From contig NZ_LR732912.1 in assembly GCF_902506065.1 (NCBI RefSeq), positions 1,999,983-2,063,982 of the forward strand: 64,000 nt of DNA. The letters are read 5' to 3'. The DNA comes from Arthrobacter sp. 9V. Its GTDB lineage: Bacteria; Actinomycetota; Actinomycetes; Actinomycetales; Micrococcaceae. A program made the position numbers and the translations under genes. Below the pieces are notes generated by a model. That model did not search any database, had not been told where the DNA came from, and was given only the letters and a program-made list of their open reading frames with translations. Below, one piece after another: positions 10,705 through 19,077 of the stretch; positions within the stretch are counted from its first letter, which is position 1, and the number at the start of each line of letters is the position of its first letter.

Positions 10705-10710
10705 TAAAGT
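10705..10710 (+). promoter_or_regulatory. -10 box, leaderless start of M20 peptidase
   Basis: TAAAGT, 6 nt before the ATG at 10717. An AGGAGG at 10684-10689 is too far upstream to serve this start. Confidence 0.5.
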
Positions 10711-10716
10711 GTGGCC

Positions 10717-12150
10717 ATGACTTCAGCACATGCGGAGATCCCGCAGAACAAGCAAGCGCACTCCGGCTCTACTCCCGTCGAGGCGCTGACCACGGCGGTC
10801 AACGAATCCTTTGATGCCACACTCGCGTCACTGGAAGATTTGGTGGCCATTCCCGGTATTGCCTGGGCAAGCTTCGATCCGGCGGAACTGGATCGCAGCG
10901 CCGACGCTGTTGCCTCCTTGGTTAAGGACGCCGGTATGGAGGACGTCCGGGTCCTTCGCTGCAACAAGGCAGACGGTACGCCCGGTGGTCCTGCCGTCGT
11001 CGCGCGCCGGGCTGCCGCGGAAGGCAAGCCGACCATCCTTCTCTACGCGCACCATGACGTCCAGCCGCCAGGAGACCGGAGCCTTTGGAACTCCGAGCCG
11101 TTCATCGCCGAAGAACGCAACGGCCGGTTGTACGGCCGCGGTGCTGCCGATGACAAAGCAGGGATCATGGCGCACCTTGCGGCCTACAGCGCAGTAACCA
11201 AAGTCCTCGGGGAGGACTTCGGGCTAGGCGTGACGTTCTTTTTCGAAGGCGAGGAAGAAGCGGGCTCGCCCACTTTCCGGACCTTCCTTGAAGAGCACCA
11301 GGAACTTCTCCGGGCGGACGTGATCGTTGTTGCCGACTCCAGTAACTGGAAGGTGGGCGTCCCGGCCCTCACCACCAGCCTTCGCGGACTGGTGGATGGA
11401 ACCTTCGAAGTCCGTGTCCTGGAGCATGCAGTACATTCCGGCATGTTCGGCGGTCCCGTGCTCGATGCCCCTACTCTTTTGTCCCGGCTCATTGCCACAC
11501 TTCACGACGACGCCGGCAACGTGGCAGTGGCCGGCCTCGTTGGACGGGACGAGGTTGCCGTGGATCTCGCCGAAGCCGACTACCGCGCCGATGCATCAGT
11601 GCTCGACGGCGTGAAGCTGGCTGGTAGCGGCACCATCGCCTCGCGTCTGTGGACCAAGCCGGCATTGTCCATCATCGGAATGGATGTCCCCGCAGTAGAC
11701 GTTGCGTCCAACACCCTCATACCTGCAGCGCGTGCAAAGTTCAGCATGCGTTTGGCCCCCGGCCAGGACCCTGAAGCCGCGATGGCAGCACTGAAGCAGC
11801 ACGTTGAAGCCCGTGCACCATTCGGTGCGAAGGTGACATTCACCCCGGGGGAGAGGGGAAATGCTTTTTCCACTGATACAACCTCCGCTGCAGCGCGGGT
11901 GGCCCTATGGGCGCTGGGGGAGTCGTGGGGCGTCAAGCCGGTGGAAATGGGAATCGGAGGCTCCATTCCCTTCATTGCCGATCTCCTGGAGATGTATCCG
12001 GAAGTCCAAATTCTGGTCACCGGCGTGGAGGACCCCGATTCCCGCGCGCACAGCGCCAACGAATCCCTTCATATCGGGGACTTCCGGCATGCCGTGTTGG
12101 CAGAGGCCCTGATGCTGGCGCGGCTCAACACCGAAGGCTTGGCTGAGTAA
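10717..12150 (+). CDS. M20 family metallodipeptidase
   Basis: A cytosolic zinc dipeptidase of the M20 (PepV/CPG2-like) family, 477 residues from the ATG at 10717. Metal-site motifs are visible: LLYAHHDVQPPG (His and first Asp), GRGAADDKAGIMAHL (bridging Asp), FFEGEEEAGSP (catalytic Glu and ligand Glu), VVADSSNW (Asp), and SRAHSANESLHIGDF near the C-terminus (last His). The dimerisation domain lies between about residues 220 and 360. A role in peptide turnover is likely; substrate preference is unknown. Confidence 0.9.
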   Translation: MTSAHAEIPQNKQAHSGSTPVEALTTAVNESFDATLASLEDLVAIPGIAWASFDPAELDRSADAVASLVKDAGMEDVRVLRCNKADGTPGGPAVVARRAAAEGKPTILLYAHHDVQPPGDRSLWNSEPFIAEERNGRLYGRGAADDKAGIMAHLAAYSAVTKVLGEDFGLGVTFFFEGEEEAGSPTFRTFLEEHQELLRADVIVVADSSNWKVGVPALTTSLRGLVDGTFEVRVLEHAVHSGMFGGPVLDAPTLLSRLIATLHDDAGNVAVAGLVGRDEVAVDLAEADYRADASVLDGVKLAGSGTIASRLWTKPALSIIGMDVPAVDVASNTLIPAARAKFSMRLAPGQDPEAAMAALKQHVEARAPFGAKVTFTPGERGNAFSTDTTSAAARVALWALGESWGVKPVEMGIGGSIPFIADLLEMYPEVQILVTGVEDPDSRAHSANESLHIGDFRHAVLAEALMLARLNTEGLAE

Positions 12151-12202
12151 GCTCTTCCGTCGCGCCGGGAACAACCAAATGCTGTACGTGGTTACGTCAG
12201 GA

Positions 12203-12243
12203 GTTATAGCTAAGCGCCTGCGCGACGTAGCATTAGCTATAAC
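12203..12243. promoter_or_regulatory. Inverted repeat upstream of erpA
   Basis: Perfect 11-bp arms gttatagctaa (12203-12213) and ttagctataac (12233-12243) with a 19-nt spacer, about 70 bp before the erpA start. It is AT-rich in a GC-rich setting. It could be a regulator operator or a terminator of the M20 gene, but no T-run follows. Confidence 0.45.
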
Positions 12244-12314
12244 CCGTACGTAATTGGGTAAGGGCGGGCAGCGCTCCGGCGCCGCCGCCAAGAGCTTCAT
12301 AAGAAGGTAGGCCA

Positions 12315-12707
12315 ATGAGCACTGCAACCAACGAAAACAGCACCGGAGCACAGCTCGTCACCAACGACGACGAACTGGCCACGCACGAGGTCAATCTGAC
12401 CGACGTCGCCGCGGGCAAGGTCCGCAGCCTCCTCGAGCAGGAAGGGCGCACAGACCTTCGGCTGCGCGTTGCAGTCCAGCCTGGAGGATGCTCGGGCCTG
12501 ATCTACCAGCTTTACTTCGATGAGCGCCTGCTCGACGGAGATGCTGTGCGCGACTACGACGGCGTTGAGGTCGTAGTGGACAAGATGAGTGTTCCTTACC
12601 TCAGCGGTGCAAGCATTGACTTCGAAGACACCATTTCGAAGCAAGGCTTCACCATCGATAACCCGAACGCCGGCGGGTCTTGCGCCTGCGGCGATTCGTT
12701 CCACTGA
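12315..12707 (+). CDS. erpA: Iron-sulfur cluster insertion protein (A-type carrier)
   Basis: A HesB/IscA/ErpA-family carrier of 130 residues that passes Fe-S clusters to apo-proteins. The three conserved cysteines are present: one in QPGGCSGLIYQ and two in the C-terminal GGSCACGDSFH. The N-terminal 25 residues are a polar extension. The ATG is preceded by AAGAAGG at a good distance. It lies upstream of the cytochrome oxidase genes on the same strand with 183 bp between, and maturation of the Rieske protein nearby would be a fitting, but inferred, client. Confidence 0.93.
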   Translation: MSTATNENSTGAQLVTNDDELATHEVNLTDVAAGKVRSLLEQEGRTDLRLRVAVQPGGCSGLIYQLYFDERLLDGDAVRDYDGVEVVVDKMSVPYLSGASIDFEDTISKQGFTIDNPNAGGSCACGDSFH

Positions 12708-12890
12708 TGTGAGCCATCGCCGCATGTCGGCGCCTCTTCGAGCGAGTTTCACATCGTTCGGAGCCACGGCGCTGACATGTGCGCGAAAACCGCGTGATAG
12801 CGGTAAGCTCTACATCGGGTAGTAAAACTTTTAGTGTGCCCGGTGAGCCTTCGGCCTGCCGGGAGACAGCAACAAGAGGAAGGGCCGTCT

Positions 12891-13763
12891 GTGAGTTCGC
12901 AGAACCGAACCGGCAGCCGACGCATAAAGATCACATCGATCACTGGCTTGGCACTAGCCGGCGCGTTGGTTTTGACCGGATGTTCACCAGAGGTAGAGAA
13001 GGGTTGGCTGCCTACAGAGCGCGGCACGACCAACCACACTGACCGGATCATGGACCTCTGGGTCAACTCATGGATCGCCGCCTTGGCAGTCGGTATTATC
13101 ACGTGGGGCCTCCTGGTCTGGTGCATCATCGCTTATCGTCGCCGCAAGGGCACCACGGGTTTCCCCAAGCAGCTCAGCTACAACCTGCCGCTCGAGGTCT
13201 TCTACTTGACCATCCCGCTGTTCATGGTGCTGGTGTTCTTCTACTTCACCGATCAGGACCAGCGTGCGATTGATGACCGCTCCCAGCCTGCCGACGTCGT
13301 TGTTGACGTCCGTGGCAAGCAGTGGGCCTGGGACTTCAACTACAAGCAGGGCGAGGTCATCAACGAAGACCTCCACGAGGCCGGCGTCCAAGCTCACTTG
13401 ACCGGCAACGAAGTCGACAAGGAACTGCTCCCCACCCTGTACTTGCCCGTAGGCAAGTCAGTGGACCTGGAGCTGAACTCCCGCGACGTCATCCACTCAT
13501 TCTGGGTACCCGCCTTCCTTCAGAAGCGCGACATGATCCCGGGCAAGACGAACTACATCAGGTTCACCCCCACCAAGGAGGGCACCTTCGATGGCAAGTG
13601 TGCCGAACTCTGCGGCGAATACCACTCCGAAATGCTTTTCCGCGTCAAGGTTGTCTCCGAGTCTGAATTCCAGGCCCATATGGACAAGCTTCGCCAGGAA
13701 GGCAACACGGGCCTCCTCGGTGCGGAATATGACCGCAACCCGAACCTGAACGAATCCAAGTAA
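12891..13763 (+). CDS. ctaC: Cytochrome c oxidase subunit II (lipoprotein)
   Basis: The CuA-bearing subunit of the aa3 oxidase, 290 residues. A signal peptide ends in the lipobox LTGC (Cys about residue 31), followed by two membrane helices (about 58-80 and 102-122) and a cupredoxin domain. The CuA ligands are in HSFWVPAF and [15 protein letters not shown] (Cys-x3-Cys-x3-His-x2-Met). The GTG at 12891 was chosen because GAGGAAGGG lies just upstream and it gives a normal signal peptide. It is the first gene of ctaC-ctaD-ctaF. Confidence 0.95.
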   Translation: MSSQNRTGSRRIKITSITGLALAGALVLTGCSPEVEKGWLPTERGTTNHTDRIMDLWVNSWIAALAVGIITWGLLVWCIIAYRRRKGTTGFPKQLSYNLPLEVFYLTIPLFMVLVFFYFTDQDQRAIDDRSQPADVVVDVRGKQWAWDFNYKQGEVINEDLHEAGVQAHLTGNEVDKELLPTLYLPVGKSVDLELNSRDVIHSFWVPAFLQKRDMIPGKTNYIRFTPTKEGTFDGKCAELCGEYHSEMLFRVKVVSESEFQAHMDKLRQEGNTGLLGAEYDRNPNLNESK

Positions 13764-13773
13764 GGGAAGCGAC

Positions 13774-15498
13774 GTGGCTACGTACACTCAATCCGCACCG
13801 GGGATCCTCGAAGCTCCGGTAGTTCCTAAATCCAAGGGGCGCATCGTCGTCAATTGGATCACCTCCACCGACCACAAGACCATCGGGTACATGTACCTGA
13901 TCGCGTCCTTCGTGTTCTTCTGCCTCGGTGGAGTCATGGCGCTGTTGATCCGCGCTGAACTGTTCGAACCCGGCATGCAGATCCTGCAGACCAAAGAGCA
14001 GTACAACCAGATGTTTACCATGCACGGCACTGTGATGCTGTTGATGTTTGCGACGCCGCTGTTTGCGGGCTTCGCCAACGTCATCATGCCGCTGCAGATC
14101 GGTGCCCCCGATGTCGCCTTCCCGCGTCTGAATGCCTTGGCATTCTGGTTCTTCCTCTTCGGTTCAACCATCGCCGTGTCCGGCTTCATCACCCCTCAGG
14201 GTGCTGCATCCTTTGGCTGGTTCGCTTATGCGCCGTTGTCCAACACGACGTTCAGCCCCGGCGTCGGTGGTGACCTGTGGGTCTTCGGTCTGGCACTGTC
14301 CGGTTTCGGAACCATCCTTGGTGCCGTCAACTTCATCACCACCATCATCTGCATGCGTGCACCCGGCATGACCATGTGGCGCATGCCGATCTTCACCTGG
14401 AACACGCTGGTTACGGCAATCCTGGTCCTGATGGCATTCCCGCCGCTTGCAGCTGCGTTGTTCGCACTCGGTGCTGACCGCCGCTTTGGTGCCCACATCT
14501 TCGATCCCGAAAACGGTGGTGCAGTTCTCTGGCAGCACCTGTTCTGGTTCTTCGGTCACCCTGAGGTGTACATCATCGCCCTGCCGTTCTTCGGCATTGT
14601 TTCCGAGATCTTCCCGGTCTTCAGCCGAAAGCCGATCTTCGGGTACAAGGGTCTTGTCTACGCGACGATCGCCATTGCAGCCCTCTCCGTAACTGTGTGG
14701 GCACACCACATGTACGTCACCGGATCTGTGCTGCTGCCGTTCTTCGCCTTCATGACCATGCTTATTGCTGTGCCGACAGGCGTGAAGTTCTTCAACTGGA
14801 TCGGTACCCTATGGCAGGGCTCCATTACCTTTGAGACGCCCATGCTCTGGAGCATTGGCTTCCTGGTCACGTTCCTCTTCGGTGGTCTCACCGGCATTAT
14901 CCTGGCTTCGCCGCCACTGGACTTCCATGTTTCGGACTCCTACTTTGTGGTGGCGCACTTCCACTACGTGGTGTTCGGTACGGTTGTGTTCGCCATGTTC
15001 GCAGGCTTCTACTTCTGGTGGCCAAAATGGACTGGCAAGATGCTCAACGAGCGCCTTGGCAAGATTCACTTCTGGCTGCTGTTCCTCGGCTTCCACGGCA
15101 CCTTCCTGATTCAGCACTGGTTGGGTGTAGAGGGTATGCCGCGTCGTTACGCCGACTACATGCCGCAGGATAACTTCACGTGGATGAACCAGTTCTCCAC
15201 CATCTCCTCCTTCGTCCTGGGTGCTTCGCTCCTGCCGTTCTTCTGGAACGTCTACATCACCTGGCGCAGCAACAAGAAGGTGGAAGTGGATGACCCGTGG
15301 GGCTTCGGTGCTTCGCTTGAATGGGCAACGTCCTGCCCCCCGCCGCGTCACAACTTCACTTCCTTGCCCCGTATCCGCTCCGAGCGCCCGGCCCTGGACC
15401 TTCACCACCCGGAGTTGGCCCAGGTTCACACCGCCGAGGCCCCGTCACCCGCAGCAGCTGTTCTGGGTAACGCCGACCAAAGGGACGTCAGCAAATGA
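13774..15498 (+). CDS. ctaD: Cytochrome c oxidase subunit I
   Basis: The catalytic subunit of the aa3 oxidase, 574 residues with 12 membrane helices, holding heme a and the heme a3-CuB centre. Visible ligands and motifs are [20 protein letters not shown] (heme a His), [16 protein letters not shown] (CuB His and the cross-linked Tyr), WAHHMYVTG (CuB His pair) and [11 protein letters not shown] (hemes a3 and a). The start is GTG, 10 nt after the ctaC stop. Its stop overlaps the start of ctaF (ATGA). Confidence 0.97.
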   Translation: MATYTQSAPGILEAPVVPKSKGRIVVNWITSTDHKTIGYMYLIASFVFFCLGGVMALLIRAELFEPGMQILQTKEQYNQMFTMHGTVMLLMFATPLFAGFANVIMPLQIGAPDVAFPRLNALAFWFFLFGSTIAVSGFITPQGAASFGWFAYAPLSNTTFSPGVGGDLWVFGLALSGFGTILGAVNFITTIICMRAPGMTMWRMPIFTWNTLVTAILVLMAFPPLAAALFALGADRRFGAHIFDPENGGAVLWQHLFWFFGHPEVYIIALPFFGIVSEIFPVFSRKPIFGYKGLVYATIAIAALSVTVWAHHMYVTGSVLLPFFAFMTMLIAVPTGVKFFNWIGTLWQGSITFETPMLWSIGFLVTFLFGGLTGIILASPPLDFHVSDSYFVVAHFHYVVFGTVVFAMFAGFYFWWPKWTGKMLNERLGKIHFWLLFLGFHGTFLIQHWLGVEGMPRRYADYMPQDNFTWMNQFSTISSFVLGASLLPFFWNVYITWRSNKKVEVDDPWGFGASLEWATSCPPPRHNFTSLPRIRSERPALDLHHPELAQVHTAEAPSPAAAVLGNADQRDVSK

Positions 15499-15896
15499 AA
15501 ATCGAATCGTGGCTCTTCGGAGCAGGAGTCTTCTTCTTCGTCCCCGTAGCAATCGCCTATGGCTTCCTTACGGAATGGAACGAATGGGTGGGCGTCTTGG
15601 GCATCCTCCTCGTGGGTGGCCTTGCAGGCATGATCGGCGCGTACCTCGGATTCACTGGTAAGCGGATCGGCATGCGACCGGAAGACCGTCCTGATGCAGA
15701 GGTCCACGAAGGCGCCGGCGAGCAGGGGCACTTCAGCCCGTGGAGCTGGTGGCCGCTGGTCCTTGGACTAGCTTGTGCCGGAGGATTCCTCGGTCTTGCA
15801 ATTGGCTTCTGGGTGACCTATGTTGCAGGCGGGCTCGCCCTCGTAGCCCTTGTTGGCTGGGTTTTCGAATACAGCCGCGGCGATCACGCACACTAA
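15495..15896 (+). CDS. ctaF: Cytochrome c oxidase subunit 4 (actinobacterial type)
   Basis: A 133-residue integral membrane protein with four predicted helices (about 5-27, 32-52, 82-103 and 106-126). It begins [20 protein letters not shown], the signature of actinobacterial CtaF. It is a structural subunit of the bcc-aa3 supercomplex. It overlaps ctaD by 4 bp and ends the operon before a strong terminator. Confidence 0.92.
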   Translation: MKIESWLFGAGVFFFVPVAIAYGFLTEWNEWVGVLGILLVGGLAGMIGAYLGFTGKRIGMRPEDRPDAEVHEGAGEQGHFSPWSWWPLVLGLACAGGFLGLAIGFWVTYVAGGLALVALVGWVFEYSRGDHAH

Positions 15897-15911
15897 TTAG
15901 TCGCGAACACA

Positions 15912-15945
15912 AAGCTGGGCCCCACCATTTGGTGGGGCCCAGCTT
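15912..15945 (+). terminator. Terminator of ctaCDF
   Basis: Perfect 15-bp inverted repeat (aagctgggccccacc / ggtggggcccagctt) with an ATTT loop, followed by CTTTTT. Confidence 0.93.
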
Positions 15946-16053
15946 CTTTTTAATTGGGCGTCGTCGGAGTTTTGCAAGAACCGTGCCGCGGTCTGGTACG
16001 CGCTGGACCGTCCGTGAGGTGTCGCGGTGCGGAAGGTTTCTCGTAGGCCGCTC

Positions 16054-16347
16054 TCAGCGGGCCTCAGCACCCTCCAGGACAGCCGACAGCGCTAGCAGCG
16101 CACTCTGAGCCCCCAACAAGGTTTGGTCTTCGCTGAGTGCCTCAGGAGCCACTTCCAAGAAAACTACGCAACCCTGTTCAAAATCTTCGGTCATGACTTC
16201 CAGCAGCGAACGGGCGTCAACAGGAGGGCGGTCGTGCTTGCGGATGGTCACCGGAAGCCCTGTCTCAGTGACAGCACGAACGAACACTGCGGCCGCTCGT
16301 GCGTGCAATCCAATTTCGGCGGCGACGAAGGACATCTGCTCCGGCAA
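16054..16347 (-). CDS. ptsH: HPr-family phosphocarrier protein
   Basis: A small PTS phosphocarrier (97 aa from TTG 16347, or 93 aa from ATG 16335). GLHARAAAVFV carries the phosphorylatable His; the usual following Pro (HARPA) is Ala here. DARSLLEVMTEDFEQG matches the HPr region around Ser46. The TTG is favoured because AGGAG lies 5 nt before it, while the ATG has poor spacing. HPr passes phosphate from enzyme I to sugar-specific EIIA proteins. It is divergent from a GntR regulator, with a DasR-type palindrome between them, which suggests control by amino-sugar supply. Confidence 0.85.
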   Translation of the reverse strand: MPEQMSFVAAEIGLHARAAAVFVRAVTETGLPVTIRKHDRPPVDARSLLEVMTEDFEQGCVVFLEVAPEALSEDQTLLGAQSALLALSAVLEGAEAR

Positions 16348-16438
16348 CCCAGCTCCTCTATTACGCGACGGAGACCGTCTGAAAAATGTTCCGTACCAGC
16401 GTAGCCGTCTGGACAAGGCGTCTTCCACCTTCAGCCAA

Positions 16439-16454
16439 GGTGGTCTAGACCTCC
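16439..16454. promoter_or_regulatory. DasR-type (dre-like) operator
   Basis: The palindrome ggtctagacc (16442-16451) sits in a 16-mer that matches the Streptomyces dre consensus ACTGGTCTAGACCACT at 12 of 16 positions, including the full TGGTCTAGACC core. It lies at the centre of a larger perfect 13-bp inverted repeat (tcagccaaggtgg 16431-16443, ccaccttggctga 16453-16465). It sits between divergent ptsH and gntR and overlaps the presumed gntR -35 region. Confidence 0.75.
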
Positions 16455-16479
16455 ACCTTGGCTGATTTATCCTAGAAGC

Positions 16480-16512
16480 ATGACTCAAATGCTGGACGCC
16501 TGCCGTGGCTGA
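16480..16512 (+). CDS. Possible leaderless micro-ORF overlapping the gntR start
   Basis: An ATG at 16480 follows TATCCT (16468-16473) by 6 nt, as in the leaderless genes of this window, but opens only 10 codons (MTQMLDACRG). It stops at TGA 16510-16512, overlapping the gntR GTG at 16505 in another frame. It may deliver ribosomes to gntR by reinitiation. Whether it is translated is unknown. Confidence 0.3.
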   Translation: MTQMLDACRG

Positions 16513-17293
16513 GGCAGCAAAAATTGCCGGTGAGATCGACCGGGCCAGTGGTACACCCATTTATGTACAGCTCCGCGAGATCCTGAGGACGTTCATTGCC
16601 CAGTCCTGCCCGCCAGGGTCCGCGCTCCCGTCGGAACGTGATTTGTCGGAACGGTTTGGACTGGCCCGTATGACTGTCCGGCAGGCTATTGACGCTTTGG
16701 TTGGCGAAGAAGTCATTGAGCGTGTTGTGGGCCTTGGAACCTTTGTCCGGAAGCCGAAGCTGGACCTGCAAGTGAAACTGACCTCCTATAGCGAGGAGAT
16801 GCAGCGGCGCGGGATGGTGCCCGCCGCCAAAGTTCTGAGCTTCGAACAAATAGCCGCCAGCGCATTCCTGGCCAGGGAGCTGCAACTGGACGAAGGTACG
16901 CCGTTGGTACGGTTCCGGCGTCTGCTGCTTGCCGATAACGAACCTATGAGCGTGGACGAGAACTTCATTCCTGCTCACCGGGTGCCGGGGTTGCTGGATG
17001 AGGCACCTCCAACCTCGCTCTACAACGTGTTGAGCGAACGTTTCGGCCTGGTGATGGAGTGGGGTGAGGACATGATTGAGGCCACTGCAGCATCTCCGTC
17101 CACGGCCAGGCTGCTCAACGTTGACGTTGGAGCTCCGCTGCTCAAGATTCAACGGCATGCCTTTGTTGCCCGGGCAATGGTGGATTACTCTGTCTCCTAC
17201 TACAGGGCTGACCGGTACAAACTGTGGGTTCCGTTGCAGCGGCCAGGTATCCGACCCACACGGAACTATTCCACGGGCTACCGTACGCAATAG
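16505..17293 (+). CDS. GntR/HutC-family transcriptional regulator (DasR/NagR-like)
   Basis: A 262-residue regulator. The N-terminal winged helix-turn-helix (about residues 17-82) includes PSERDLSERFGLARMTVRQAIDAL, followed by a UTRA effector domain (about 95-245) with PLVRFRRLLLADNEPMSVDENFIP and SVSYYRADRYKL. The HutC subfamily binds sugar phosphates or small acids. The dre-like operator just upstream and the divergent HPr gene suggest a DasR/NagR-type regulator sensing glucosamine-6-phosphate or N-acetylglucosamine-6-phosphate, and autoregulation. The GTG has no clear Shine-Dalgarno site. Confidence 0.88.
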   Translation: MAEAAKIAGEIDRASGTPIYVQLREILRTFIAQSCPPGSALPSERDLSERFGLARMTVRQAIDALVGEEVIERVVGLGTFVRKPKLDLQVKLTSYSEEMQRRGMVPAAKVLSFEQIAASAFLARELQLDEGTPLVRFRRLLLADNEPMSVDENFIPAHRVPGLLDEAPPTSLYNVLSERFGLVMEWGEDMIEATAASPSTARLLNVDVGAPLLKIQRHAFVARAMVDYSVSYYRADRYKLWVPLQRPGIRPTRNYSTGYRTQ

Positions 17294-17350
17294 CCGCCGA
17301 CGGTATCTGACGGCTCTGAATGCGTGCAGGAGATCAAAAAGACATAAAAG

Positions 17351-17380
17351 AAGGGCCCGATCCACATGGACCGGGCCCTT
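17351..17380. terminator. Bidirectional terminator between gntR and qcrB
   Basis: A 13-bp inverted repeat with one mismatch (aagggcccgatcc / ggaccgggccctt), 4-nt loop, with A and T flanks. It serves both converging genes. Confidence 0.8.
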
Positions 17381-17403
17381 CCTTATGTTTCAGTGCTGAA
17401 CCC

Positions 17404-19077
17404 TCAGTGGCTCAGGCTCTTCTGGTCTTCACCAGCCGTGATGGCCTCATGGTGGCCATGGGCGTGTGCGGCTTTGAGTTCCGCCGGTGTTGCCGGGGCA
17501 ACGCGGTCTTCGAAGAACCAGCGGGAAAGTGCCGCGCGGCGCTTTTCCTTGCCGGTAACGACGCCATGTTCATTCGGCTGCGCCGGGAGGGGTGCGGGTG
17601 ATTCAAACCCGACGAGCTTGTAACGCTTGTACTCATCCAGCGGAGCATGGACCTCGATGAATTCACCGTGGGGGAGTCGTACAATGCGGCCAGTCTCGCG
17701 ACCATGAAGTGCAATTTCCCGGTCCTTGCGCTGAAGGGCCAAAGCAATTCGTTTGGTGACCACGAAGGCGATGATCGGGCCGATGAAGAACAGCGTCCGC
17801 AGCCAGTACGTCACATCATTCAAGGAAACGTGGAAGTGCGTTGCAATGAGGTCGGAACCAGCCGCTGCCCACATCACGCAGTACCAGGTGAAGCCTGCAA
17901 CACCGATCGCCGTGCGGGTGGGGGCGTTGCGCGGGCGGTCCAGGACGTGGTGTTCACGGTTGTCCTTGGTGACCCAGCGTTCAATCCACGGATACATGAA
18001 CAGCACCGTGAAGATGATGCCAGCCGGAACAAGCGCAGGGAGCAGGACGTTCAGCGTGAGGGTGCGTCCGAAGATTACCCACTCGAAGTGGAAGTCGTTG
18101 ATGACACCCGGCATGAGGCGCAAGGCGCCGTCGACGAACCCGATGTACCAGTCAGGCTGGGTGCCTGCCGAAACCGGGGAGGGGTCGTACGGGCCGTAGT
18201 TCCAGATCGGGTTGATGGTGAACGCCGCCGCCATGAGCGCCAGGACGCCGAAGACGATGAAGAAGAATCCACCGGCCTTGGCAGCGTATACCGGGCCGAG
18301 GGGGTAACCGACGACGTTGCCGTCGTTGCGTCCCGGACCGGGGTACTGGGTGTGCTTGTGAACAACCACCATGAAGAGGTGGATGACAATCATCAGGAGG
18401 ATCAAAGCCGGAACCAGCAGGATGTGCAGAACGTACAGGCGGCCGATGATGGCCGTTCCCGGGAATTCTCCACCGAAGAGGAAGAACGAAGTGTAGGTAC
18501 CAATAACCGGGATGGACTTGATGACGCCGTCGATGATGCGCAGGCCGTTGCCGGACAGCAAGTCATCGGGGAGCGAGTAACCGGTGAAGCCGGCTGCCAT
18601 TGCGAGAATGAGCAGCACGCCGCCCACAACCCAGTTCATTTCGCGAGGCTTACGGAAAGCACCCGTGAAGAAGACGCGCAGCATGTGCACACCGAGGGAG
18701 GCCACGAACAACAGGGCTGCCCAGTGGTGAACCTGGCGCATGAACAGACCACCGCGGACATCGAAGGAGATGTTCAGCGACGAGCTGTAGGCAACGGACA
18801 TTTCGACGTTGTACAGCGGCGTGTAGGAACCCTGGTAGTGGGTTTCCGCCATGGACGGATCGAAGAAGAAGGTCAGGAAGGTCCCCGACATCAGCAAGAT
18901 GACGAAGGAGTACAACGCCACCTCACCGAACATGAACGACCAGTGGTCGGGGAAGACCTTCCGGCCGAACTCGCGCAGGATGCCGGAGCCGCCAACACGC
19001 TCGTCCACGAAGTTGGTGAAACTACCAACCTTGGTCTTCGGAACGAAGGGGGCTTCAGCTGTTGATGAGGCGCTCAT
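17404..19077 (-). CDS. qcrB: Cytochrome bc1 complex cytochrome b subunit
   Basis: The quinol-oxidising di-heme b subunit of the actinobacterial bcc complex, 557 residues. Heme-ligating His pairs lie in helices II and IV (MRQVHHWAALLFVASLGVHMLRVFFTGAFRKPREMNW and a later VIHLFMVVVHKH). A long hydrophilic C-terminal tail is typical of Actinobacteria. The ATG at 19077 was chosen because GGGAG lies 10 nt upstream; a GTG at 19086 is also in frame. Either way the start lies inside the 3' end of qcrA, so translation is coupled. Last gene of ctaE-qcrC-qcrA-qcrB. Confidence 0.95.
   Translation of the reverse strand: MSASSTAEAPFVPKTKVGSFTNFVDERVGGSGILREFGRKVFPDHWSFMFGEVALYSFVILLMSGTFLTFFFDPSMAETHYQGSYTPLYNVEMSVAYSSSLNISFDVRGGLFMRQVHHWAALLFVASLGVHMLRVFFTGAFRKPREMNWVVGGVLLILAMAAGFTGYSLPDDLLSGNGLRIIDGVIKSIPVIGTYTSFFLFGGEFPGTAIIGRLYVLHILLVPALILLMIVIHLFMVVVHKHTQYPGPGRNDGNVVGYPLGPVYAAKAGGFFFIVFGVLALMAAAFTINPIWNYGPYDPSPVSAGTQPDWYIGFVDGALRLMPGVINDFHFEWVIFGRTLTLNVLLPALVPAGIIFTVLFMYPWIERWVTKDNREHHVLDRPRNAPTRTAIGVAGFTWYCVMWAAAGSDLIATHFHVSLNDVTYWLRTLFFIGPIIAFVVTKRIALALQRKDREIALHGRETGRIVRLPHGEFIEVHAPLDEYKRYKLVGFESPAPLPAQPNEHGVVTGKEKRRAALSRWFFEDRVAPATPAELKAAHAHGHHEAITAGEDQKSLSH

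Noticed and set aside
17647..19065. Long plus-strand open frame (472 codons) opposite qcrB
   Set aside because: It is antisense to a clear cytochrome b gene, has an acidic, low-complexity composition caused by the opposite strand's codon use, and shows no family motif.
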